From assembly GCA_003008705.1 (NCBI GenBank), contig PDUO01000074.1:11418-75417 (forward strand): DNA of 64,000 nt, written 5' to 3'. Both the position numbers and the translations under genes were made by a program. This DNA comes from Pezicula radicicola. Taxonomy: Eukaryota > Ascomycota > Leotiomycetes > Helotiales > Dermateaceae. Positions 55,508-64,000 of the stretch are shown one piece after another; position 1 is the first letter of the stretch; every line of letters starts with the position of its first letter. Under the pieces are notes generated by a model, which was given only the letters and a program-made list of their open reading frames with translations, did no database searches and was not told the DNA's origin.

Positions 55508-56737
55508 TTAAGGCAACATCTCAATAATTGCTGGCATATCATCAACGCATATTCCAGAGCCTGCAATCATATCAATCTTTTCTGCAACAAATGTGCTTGC
55601 TCCAGTATAGAACGACTGCCCCTCAACACGTACTACAACTCCCCTTCTTTTAAGTCCATGGATGACTGGTATCTCAATTTCTGCAAGCGGTGTTGCAACA
55701 AAAATGCCTTGGCCACCGCTTGAGGCACTCACAAGAGAGTGGTAACCCCATCTTTCCCCGATCGATCTTTCTCCTTTGAAGTAAGCCAGAGCTACACGAG
55801 CAGCAGAAGCAGACCCGCAAGGACTCCTATCAATCAATTCCTTGCCATAAATGTTTATACCAAGCTCAGCACCCTGTAATCCACTCGGCACGAGGCCGAA
55901 TTCTTTATCATAAACGACAACTCCAACAATGGTTCTGAGATCCTCGCTGATTGGAAGGTTTATGTCGTTGTATATTTTTGGATCTTGATAGATGGCAGCT
56001 TTTAAGACCTTGGTAGCAAGCTGGAGATCAGCCACAGGTGTGCCTTTAAGCCCCTTTGGGAATCCAAGTTTCTTTGCAGAGACATAAATGTAGAACGCTC
56101 CTCCATACATGATGTCAACGCTAACGTCGCTCCCATCTGGAAGCTCCCTCCATCTATGTTCCTCTGGAATAGACACGTTCAAGTCCATGGCAGTAGCATA
56201 CGCTGAGCTTAGAATGAAGGAGACATTTCGATTTTGATCTGACTTCTTGCCACCATCTAGTACCGGAACTGTGACTGTCACTATACCACACGGCATATGT
56301 AGTCGAAGTTTAGCCGTCATCGTTGTCTCGTCGTATGATGCCGAGTTTCTCTGAGGGAAGATATCGAGGTCATGTGTATCAACAAGAAATCTTCCCAAAC
56401 CCATGGTTACATGCCCACACATGTCCGAAAACCCCTCATGGTGCATGAGAAGTACCGCAATATGTGCGCCACCATCAGCGACGGATTTTGATGTGAGCTC
56501 AGAAGTCTTGACTAGAGCACAGCCGTACATCTCGCGATGGCCTCGTGGTTCTCGCATTACGCGTTGGCGAAGGTGATCGTACGTAGATCTCGCAATTTCA
56601 CGTTGCTCCAATAATGTCTTCCCAGGCATTTCTGGAAAGCCTCCAAACAAGATCCGTACAGGGCCGCCAGTAGTATGCATGTCGATGCATTTCAGGTCGT
56701 TCGTAGCATCCGATCCAATACTAGAAAAGACATCCAT
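55508..56737 (-). CDS. Proline racemase / hydroxyproline epimerase family enzyme
   Basis: Intronless 409-aa protein, slightly longer than bacterial members (about 310-350). The N-terminus IDMHTTGGPVRILFGG is the family signature. Both catalytic positions are Cys: Cys107 in MCGHVTMG and Cys307 in DRSPCGSASAA. Two-Cys members are racemases or 4-hydroxyproline epimerases, whereas trans-3-hydroxyproline dehydratases have Thr at the second site. So epimerase/racemase chemistry on proline or 4-hydroxyproline is the better guess. The Ser-Ala-Ser-Ala after the second Cys departs from the common GTGTSA, so substrate remains open. No clustered partner genes. Confidence 0.85.
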   Translation of the reverse strand: MDVFSSIGSDATNDLKCIDMHTTGGPVRILFGGFPEMPGKTLLEQREIARSTYDHLRQRVMREPRGHREMYGCALVKTSELTSKSVADGGAHIAVLLMHHEGFSDMCGHVTMGLGRFLVDTHDLDIFPQRNSASYDETTMTAKLRLHMPCGIVTVTVPVLDGGKKSDQNRNVSFILSSAYATAMDLNVSIPEEHRWRELPDGSDVSVDIMYGGAFYIYVSAKKLGFPKGLKGTPVADLQLATKVLKAAIYQDPKIYNDINLPISEDLRTIVGVVVYDKEFGLVPSGLQGAELGINIYGKELIDRSPCGSASAARVALAYFKGERSIGERWGYHSLVSASSGGQGIFVATPLAEIEIPVIHGLKRRGVVVRVEGQSFYTGASTFVAEKIDMIAGSGICVDDMPAIIEMLP

Positions 56738-58095
56738 GATACGGAGAGTTGTGGGGGAGAACTATAGAACAGAGATGATAATAGTAAGAAAGTATTTTTT
56801 ACGAACTATTCGCATTTGTTCCTCTAGCGTGGGAAGCGATAACCTTTCGCTCTCGAGCACGACTTAAAATACAAGATGAGTCAATCGGAATCATTATCTC
56901 GTCAAATAGACTCTATTATATAAAGTCTCTGGTGTGATTCGGGATCTCATTCCGCGGCCAATACTCCGTATTTGGGTATACATTCCCTCGAGGTCTGTTC
57001 GGCCAAAATCCCCCGAGCGGCTCAAAACTTCCGAGATAGATAGTTATATAATCTATCCGCTTAGCAAGACTACTATAATTGTATTAGTGGGCGTTGTAGA
57101 GTCTGTATGTGGTATTGAGGCAGCCGAAGCGTGTGCAACTATCTAGGCGATCATGGTCACATGATATGGCGCCAGACGGCAGCTAAGATCGCTCCACAGC
57201 GTTCGATATCTCGCGTATCGATTGCCTTGTGCAAATTTATATAGGGGGGAGATAGTCGAAGTACGGGTGTCTCAGCGGTGCTATGCAGATATATTATATC
57301 TTCAATTGCCTCGGGTGTTGTGATCAAAGGTTGCGAATGTTCCTCTTAATACAGGGAAATCTACAGAATAGCGAGCTTTTTATAGCTTAGCCCTCCCCTT
57401 TTTTTAACTATGGATGTAAGGCAACGCCAGTTTTATTCTGCTTGTACAGTATTTAAGATACCATTTTGTTTGGTATTACTCCCCAACAACTATTATTTGA
57501 AATAACCTGGCAACTTCCGACAGCTCTATAAATTTCCACAGGCACCAGCAGGCGCCCTGCCCCTTTACTCATCCCTGCGAACTTCACCGGAACCAAAAGT
57601 TTAGCGAGGGAGACACCAAGCCTCCTCCGCTGTATGCCCTGTAGCGGGCGGGTGCTCGCGGCGGGTGTCACAAGGCGGGGTCATAAGGCACCCAATACCA
57701 AAGACACATTTCCCAGACTGGTACAGTACTGTACGTACACTGTCAGCATCACCATCAGGATCCCCATCAAGGCACCAGCATTTCAACAAATAATCTTAAT
57801 TCAATCTGACACACATTACCCAATATATGCAATATCATTTACCGGTCCAGTCACATTGTATATAGTACGCTGTAGGGAAGCGCCAAGTGGCGGAAAGGTC
57901 ACCGGGAGAGCCCTAGCTTCGTTGCTTGAGCGCTGCATAGCATAGCCTCACTGAGAAGCCTCGCAAAAGAAATAAAACGGACGAGCCGCATCTCAGCCTC
58001 ATATATAATCCAGATATAAAATCATTTCTCACCCTGGAAGGCTTGATTCTGTTCTTTACCCAATTCTGTACTGCTGCCAAGTCCAAATAGTATAC
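56738..58095. other. Intergenic region
   Basis: 1.36 kb between divergent genes. No gene I can support; small frames lack codon bias or homology I recognise. It presumably holds both promoters. Confidence 0.4.
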
Positions 58096-59163
58096 ATGGC
58101 CGAATCAATCATCACCCCCGATCTCGAGGCGCTCCTCGCCACCTACAAACCCCGTGCCACCCCTCTCGAAATCCCCAAGACAACAGCTCCACCATCCAGC
58201 CTTCCCACCGCCAAATACAAATCAGGCGCCAACCTTCTCACACTTCGTGCGACCAGCGAATCGCCATCACCGCGACCGTTGAAAATAATTCATCACGAGT
58301 TTAGCGATGCTGGCATTATTGGGCGGGTGAATAATGTCGTTCATGGAACTCACAATTCAAGGAACGCAACCCTTGTGACTTTCTCCTTCTCCTTCAGAAC
58401 CGGACATCACGCCCTCCGTTTTAAGAACGCGAGTATCAAAGTGGTGTTTGAAAAGCATCCTTCAGCAGAAAGCCATCATCGCGATCCAGCCATTGTTAAA
58501 TTTGCACCGAGAAAGATATTTGGACTGCCTGTCAAAGAAAAGGATCGCTTGAAATACAGTGCGGAATTTGCGGGAAGTGTACCAGTTGGTCCTGTTGAGG
58601 TTGGCCCAAAGGCAGGTGTGGAGATTGAGAAGGAGTACGAGAAAGAGTATCGCTTTAAGACGATAGGTAATTTCTGGAGTACTAAGCATGGGAGTGAATG
58701 GGATGTTGTGTATTGGATTGTCCAAGAGAACAAGAGGAGCGAGCAAGGCATTCCAGATCGTCTCAATGTCGCTGTTATTGTAGAAAATGAGGGACCGTTT
58801 CAGGCGACGGTTGAGGTGAGAGTTGATACTCCGCTATTTAAGGGATTGTTTGGCTTTCCCTGGAGCAAGGCAGATCCTGTCGCATTCATACCGGAGGTGG
58901 CTGTTGGTGAATGGGAAAGTACCTTGAGATTTGAGGAATTAACAGAGAAGGATTGGAGGAAGTTGATCCCATACGAAGAGGAGTTTGAGGATAAACTTAC
59001 AGAGGCGGCGCTCTATATCTCGAGAGAAAATACGCCTGTACCACCAGGGGCTTACGGGGATAGCCTTATCATAGCGGATGATGAAAAGCCAATTCTAGTG
59101 GAGGATCAACCAGAAGAAGACGATGAAGATCAAGACAGTCCGAGGAAGAGGCAAAAGCGATGA
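58096..59163 (+). CDS. Conserved-looking hypothetical protein with C-terminal NLS
   Basis: Intronless 355 aa. The N-terminal 60 residues are Pro/Ser-rich; the middle (about 65-290) looks like beta-rich globular sequence (FSFSFRTGHHALRFKNASIKV, EWDVVYWIVQENKRSEQGIP, NVAVIVENEGPFQATVEVRV). The C-terminus is acidic (EDQPEEDDEDQ) and ends in a basic PRKRQKR patch that could act as a nuclear signal. I do not recognise the family. The clean frame, good start (ATACATGGCC) and codon use argue it is a real gene. Confidence 0.75.
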   Translation: MAESIITPDLEALLATYKPRATPLEIPKTTAPPSSLPTAKYKSGANLLTLRATSESPSPRPLKIIHHEFSDAGIIGRVNNVVHGTHNSRNATLVTFSFSFRTGHHALRFKNASIKVVFEKHPSAESHHRDPAIVKFAPRKIFGLPVKEKDRLKYSAEFAGSVPVGPVEVGPKAGVEIEKEYEKEYRFKTIGNFWSTKHGSEWDVVYWIVQENKRSEQGIPDRLNVAVIVENEGPFQATVEVRVDTPLFKGLFGFPWSKADPVAFIPEVAVGEWESTLRFEELTEKDWRKLIPYEEEFEDKLTEAALYISRENTPVPPGAYGDSLIIADDEKPILVEDQPEEDDEDQDSPRKRQKR

Positions 59164-59237
59164 TGCAAGTACGAAAAGAATGCTATTACCACGAATACCA
59201 GGAAATTACAAGTTAATAGTCAACTATTCATATTCCT

Positions 59238-59686
59238 TCAACCAAATCTCGTCTCCTTGTCCTTGATTGGAATATCCTTGCCAGCCACTCCCTTATACTG
59301 CGCCCTGATGAAATCAGAAATCTGTTCATCCTTCGCTTGCTCAATAGCACTCTCATTGTCCTGTCGCCCTTGCCCAAGAACCTTCTCTTGAAACATATCA
59401 ACTCCTTCGAGGGCATGTCAGCGCTAGAAGATACCACGTGGGAAAACTTCGGGTAGGACCGCGGGACAAACAAACCTTTGTCAAGATAATCTTCGTTCTT
59501 CTCGCTTTCCTTTCCACCACCTGCTGCCGAGTTGAGTTTGTTGCCCAACCCACTGAGGAAACCACCGCCCTCTTGTTGCTGTCCTTGTCTGGTGTTGTTG
59601 CTTCCAGAGCTCTGGCTATCATGTTGTTGTTGGCTTTGGTTAGAGTCTTCGTTCTGGCCACCAACTGCTTTCTTGATGTAGTCCAT
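59238..59686 (-). CDS. Small disordered Gln/Gly-rich fungal protein
   Basis: 125 aa from exons 59686-59476 and 59404-59238 (71-nt intron). N-terminal MDYIKKAVGGQ, then a low-complexity Gln/Ser/Gly tract, GGGFLSGLGNKLN, KNEDYLDKGVDMFQEKVLGQ, and a conserved-looking tail (AIEQAKDEQISDFIRAQYKG, GKDIPIKDKETRFG). Similar short hydrophilic, stress-associated proteins are widespread in Pezizomycotina; exact function is unknown to me. Confidence 0.75.
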
Positions 59687-61051
59687 GGTGAAGATTAACT
59701 TAAATATGTCTCGATATGATGAAGATGGCTTCTTCAGGGGATGGTCAATTGAGAATTTGAGGGTTGATTTGTTGGTAATACTGGACAAGAGTAGTATGAG
59801 AAAAGAAGACAAAGGGTTGTGTGAAGTAAAAGAATTGAGAATGTTTATACCAAGTTTGGGCTTGGGTGATAGAGCGGGGTGATTGTGGATTTCAGGTATA
59901 GTAGTTAATGCCACTGGGAACTCGTTGGCTGTAATCTTCAGTTGGCCTTGTATTCTGCAACCAAACCAGCCACTGCCAAGGACTGCTACGTCAGTCTTCT
60001 CTAGGCGTACGTCAGGTTCAGCACGACATGTCAAACATTTTCAACTTTTTTAAACAGAACAAACCATGAATAATAGAGATGTAATCATTGCGTTCTTCAG
60101 GCCTTATTTTATACCACTGACCTTTCCCGTTACCTTCCCTTCCTCTTGATAAGTATGAGGTTCAATTTTATTGTTGGTCACGTGGGCATCGCTTATCCCC
60201 CTTTATTTTCGAGCCGAGGAGCCTTCTCAACGGTACGGCCGCAACCACTAGCGATCGAGATCCCGCAACACTGGCAGCTTGCTGAGAGCTACTTATTACA
60301 AGTAGGCTGCAGAAACTATGGAGCAAATATGCCTCTTCATCAATATGTTTCGTCTTCAAGAGCTGATAATATTCATTACGGGTAGAATTTCTGAGCTGCT
60401 TCTACTTCCCCTGGTACGATCAACTATCTTGCCCTCTCATTGCGAATATTGTTCATAATGGCTACTGTTTGCCGCAACCAATACTCGCTCTAAATCTAGT
60501 AGTAGATATGACATACCGCGTAGACCTCTAACATTCATGTTATCCAACTTGACAGCAAATCCCGTCAGTCGCCACATCTCGAGCTTATCCAACAAAGTCT
60601 GTTGGGCACTACATGTCCGCTGTCTCTATTAGTGACCAAGTAAATAGCTGTTAAGGGTGTTCTTTAATTTGCGTAAGTTATAACCTCTTTTGAAAACGCA
60701 CATGAGGCTGCGCTACAATTGAAACTCCCGATATGAAATACAGCATTGGGAAGCCATTGCGGAAGGAAGGATTATAGTAAATACGAATGGTTGTTCGATA
60801 GTCGACAAAAGAAGTCAGAGGTCTAGTGTCCAGAAACCAGCGGCCGGGAGCTTCCAAAGAAGACGTTAGACTAAGTCCGTGGCAAGATTATCGTATAGTC
60901 ACCGCCAAGGGAACTATAAGTTGAATAATTCAAGGAAACGGTGTAAATAGACTCGAGTTTGTCAAGAGCCGGATCTTCAAACAGACCAAGAATTACAATA
61001 CGTATCTGAAATACGGATTTTCCTTCTAAATAGGCCGTCAGTCCTAAAGTC
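59687..61051. other. Intergenic region
   Basis: 1.36 kb: promoter of the small disordered protein on the left and 3' flank of the MFS gene on the right. No supported gene. Confidence 0.4.
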
Positions 61052-63017
61052 TTAGAATTCATGAGTGGGAAGACTTGCATCAGTGAGATCTGAAAGACCT
61101 TTCTCGGTGAGCATTTCTTGGCTAGGAGCCTCTTGCCCCTCTTGTAATTTGTCTCTCTAATGAAACGTCAGCGCTTCTAGATATATAACAACGTGCAAAC
61201 GACGAACCTTTTGATTGTCAAATTTATACGCGGCGTAAAGTACCGCGATAATCATGATTTGGGCTGCGAGGCAGACGATCATAGCAATGAATCCGCTCTG
61301 GTAGCGAGGAGCTTCCCTTGAGAAGAAGAGTTGAGGTCCGATCAAGTTGCCCACGCCTTCAAATGTTATTCCTCAAGTCAAAAGAGAGGAGTTGGTATAA
61401 CTTACAGTAGCCGACGAACATTAAAGATGTTACCACAGTCTTCTTTGTTCGGCCACCAACGTTGGCCTGGATGAGACCGAGAGAAAGGGCATAGGAGGGG
61501 ATGTTACCAGCGAGGATATAGAGTCCAATGAGCCGTCCATTCTTCTGTTGCGAAGGAAGCCCATAAATCAAACTAGCTCCGAGGATGCCAATCAATGATC
61601 CACCAGCCATCAGAATCAATCGTGAATTCTTGAATTTTCCTGCCAAGAATCCAGATATAACGAGGGATACGACTGTTATTACTCCGCTCGGTATGGTAAG
61701 AAGTGTGCTTTTCAACACTGAGAAACCAAAGCCTTGTATGATCAAGCCAGAGAATGCTGTTACTCCGCCGGCGGGAATGGTGACTGCAAGCGTGAACAGA
61801 AAGAGAAGCCAGACCTTCACATCGGTAACTGCCTCTCGTGCGTGGGACCACTTGAAAGTCTTGTTGTCTATGCCCGTCTGATTTCCAGCGACGCGCTCTA
61901 CGGCAACGAGCTTCTGTCTTGGAGACAGCCATTTAGCCTCGACTGGATTTGGGGCCGCTAGAATGAAGAAGACGATTCCCCAGATGGCAGAAGCGACGCC
62001 GAAAACTATAAACGGGAATTTCCAGGCAGGAACCTTCCCATGGATATGCGTCATGCCAAAAGCAATTAAGCCTCCAATAATTGATGCAACACCGCTCATA
62101 CCGTACCAAATGCTTGTTCGAACTGGCTGTTCACTCCTGCAACGGATAAGATATCTGGTAGTAACTTCAGCAAGGAAAAGCTTACCTTTTGTTGAACATA
62201 CTACCCAGTTGGACAAAGCATGGAGCGGCGCCACTTTCAACTAATCCTATGAAGAATCTGGCCAACATAAGTCCTTTGAAGCTGTTTGCTGCGGCCGTAC
62301 ATGCAACTATTACTCCCCACAGAAATCTATTCATGGTTAGCTCTAGTCAATTGCCCACATTTGGAGGTTCTTGAAATAATTCATGGTACAGAGGAGCACT
62401 CTCGAGGACTAAGAAACGACATGTATCTGGTGGACGATTAGGAATACGTACATAAGCACCCCACAGGATCGTGTGATGTGTAATTTCTGGAAAAGAAAAT
62501 TTACTGGAAATTCTCCCACAAGGTTACCGATGAAGAAAATTGTAGTAAGCCCTAAAGACATCAACACAAGATCAAGTATGGAAATTGGGAGTGGAGCTAC
62601 AGACATGCGAATTGATTGCCAGTCAGGTGGTTGTCTTTGATTATACCCAGCAATGATGCATAGAGAAGTGCTGCTTTGTCGAGATACTTGTAAAATTTGT
62701 TAGTATTCATGGCTTGCTATAGGAAAGTAAATCAAGCGCGAACCTGGAATAGAAAAGTAATTCCCATCTAGCCCTGAAATTAGTAGACATTTATTTTGAC
62801 TCTAGTGTGGACATACTAAGGGCAATAAATGAATGTCAATTTTCCGCGCAACCTCCCGATCTTCAGCCTCAGTAAAAGCAAAGGAAGATCCAGCGCTGCG
62901 TATCACCGAAAGACCAAGATCTTGATTCCCATCGCTACTAGAACCCTTATTTTCTGTCTGGATAGCCTCAGCAGCGATGGCGACTTGCATAACTTCAGGC
63001 ATAATTATAGGGTTCAT
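61052..63017 (-). CDS. MFS transporter, anion:cation symporter family
   Basis: Multi-exon gene from ATG 63017 (MNPIIMPEVMQVAIAAEAIQ) to TAA 61052. N-terminal cytoplasmic part with TEAEDREVARKIDIHLLPLV, then helices including LVLMSLGLTTIFFIGNLVGE, WKFPFIVFGVASAIWGIVFF, RQKLVAVERVAGNQTGIDNK, ASLIYGLPSQQKNGRLIGLYIL and SGFIAMIVCLAAQIMIIAVLYA. The last exon encodes the cytoplasmic tail (QKRDKLQEGQEAPSQ), ending at HEF. This is the Dal5/Tna1-like ACS pattern. Probable plasma-membrane uptake of an organic anion; substrate unknown. I have not fixed every exon edge. Confidence 0.75.
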
Positions 63018-63505
63018 GCCAAGGTGGAAATGTTGATAAGTGGAAACGAAGGTTGGGAAATTGTAGAAGCTTGTTCTCCCAGACACTCAGTTGTTATATT
63101 GTTATAAGTACGGGAACCCCGAAATGTAGGATTCGGAATGGTAGGGATCAAGATGGTAAGTGCCCGGCTCTCGGGGGGTTTAGCAACGATGGAAAGCGTG
63201 CAAACATCTGAGTTTCTTTCAATTATCTGACACGTTTCGAAAAGTGTCATGGATTGTAGCTCTGCCGTGAAGATTACCCTTTACAAACGGTTGACTTGTA
63301 ATGTAAATTCTTATCTCATTGTACTTCATAGGAATTCATCGCCTCCAAAATATATATTGATAGAATTATATGTATGAAATATATCCTTATGACTCCCATT
63401 TGACGAATTTAGACTTATGTTGTATCTAATCTTTACATGTTGCTAACTCTATTCTAACTTATAAATTACCTGATACTATACATTCATTTTGATCCTATGT
63501 ATATT
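63018..63505. other. Intergenic region
   Basis: 488 bp; promoter of the MFS gene and 3' flank of the partial regulator. AT-rich, no gene seen. Confidence 0.4.
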
Positions 63506-64000
63506 CTAATCTCCCCATAATTCAACCATCCCAAAGAGAGACTCTATTTTGCAATGAATACCATCAGCCATGGTTTTTACAGCTTTGGACATAACTCCAT
63601 TGGAGTCCATTTGCGCCGCATGTCCCATATCTTCTAGTATGCGGGCTAATCTACTAAGACGAATCTTCAGTAGTTCCCGCACACATGACTTCCTCATCCC
63701 ACTCTCCACCGGAAAAGACCCAACACACAAGATAGATTCTGGGTCGTGCAGTGGGGAATCCCCGGATCGTCCCAACATCTCCCTGTCATGACCACTTCCT
63801 CTTTCTCCAGGGTCTTCATGAGATCCACTACTAGAAACCGTAGTTTGGAAGACACTTCGAAGGTGCTCTATTAACCAGTCGATAACAACGCAGAGACTGA
63901 CCATCTGGTACAGGGATCCAAACTGGCAATTGGCACAGTCAGAAATAGTCTCCTTTGCCTGGTAGGTTGCTTGCTCTACTGACAGAAGGAAAACAAGAGA
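63506..64000 (-). CDS. C-terminal part of an AflR-like Zn2Cys6 regulator (runs off the edge)
   Basis: The minus-strand frame is open from the window edge (64000) to the stop at 63506, about 164 aa of the C-terminus. The pattern VEQATYQAKETISDC-ANC, SLYQMVSLCVVIDWLIEHL and a final helical segment (REAL-like CVRELLKIRLSRLARILEDM) resembles the AflR-type C-terminal domain of secondary-metabolism regulators, with its Cys-rich start. The zinc cluster would lie beyond the window, so the family call is tentative. Confidence 0.5.
   Translation of the reverse strand, partial: SLVFLLSVEQATYQAKETISDCANCQFGSLYQMVSLCVVIDWLIEHLRSVFQTTVSSSGSHEDPGERGSGHDREMLGRSGDSPLHDPESILCVGSFPVESGMRKSCVRELLKIRLSRLARILEDMGHAAQMDSNGVMSKAVKTMADGIHCKIESLFGMVELWGD

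Noticed and set aside
57453..57945. Overlapping short frames on both strands upstream of the 58096 gene.
   Set aside because: No codon bias, no homology recognised, and both strands equally open; likely promoter sequence.

Overview
The window is nuclear DNA of a filamentous ascomycete (Pezizomycotina). Genes are split by 46-120 nt GT-AG introns with CTRAY-type branch points. There are several Zn2Cys6 regulators, fungal NLR (STAND) receptors and UstYa/DUF3328 and CmcJ-type oxygenases. AT-rich, CG-poor blocks carry the C-to-T / G-to-A signature of repeat-induced point mutation (RIP). A Leotiomycete would fit, but the sequence alone does not fix the class. Exon models were joined by hand; wherever exon lengths are listed, the summed coding length is a multiple of three.

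Layout. 1-3.63 kb is an AT-rich RIP block ending inside a 207-bp tandem duplication of which only one copy is mutated. 4.04-10.09 kb holds a divergent pair: an NLR (amyloid-like motif, DUF7708-like region, NACHT, WD40-like) and a 276-aa HET-S-like cell-death effector carrying two copies of a related C-terminal motif. A mariner-type MITE lies between their start codons. After a second AT-rich block come an O-fucosyltransferase-like protein (10.7-12.1 kb) and two decayed genes, a sugar transporter and a Zn2Cys6 regulator (13.7-16.6 kb).

17.4-32.4 kb is a six-gene catabolic cluster: methylglutaconyl-CoA hydratase/HMG-CoA lyase fusion, biotin-dependent acyl-CoA carboxylase alpha and beta subunits, acyl-CoA dehydrogenase, acyl-CoA synthetase and a Zn2Cys6 regulator. 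Together they would turn an isovalerate-like (3-methyl-branched) acid into acetyl-CoA and acetoacetate or a homologue. Three enzymes end in clear PTS1 signals (SKL, SKL, SRL) and a fourth in ARI, so the pathway looks peroxisomal rather than mitochondrial. All three divergent promoters contain CGGTCCG, twice as an inverted pair, a likely operator.

32.5-37.3 kb is a decay zone (MITE-like repeats, a RIP-damaged coiled-coil gene, a dynamin GED relic, a 17-bp minisatellite). 37.4-47.0 kb holds a membrane-anchored lectin-like protein, then a putative dikaritin-type RiPP locus: a UstYa-like oxidase and a secreted precursor with three Kex2-punctuated repeats. An MFS transporter, an FMN-dependent monooxygenase and a truncated Zn2Cys6 gene follow. 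47.2-64 kb holds an NB-ARC/TPR NLR, a CmcJ-like oxygenase, a damaged regulator, a proline racemase-family enzyme, two conserved proteins of unknown role, a second MFS transporter and the C-terminal part of an AflR-like regulator running off the right edge.
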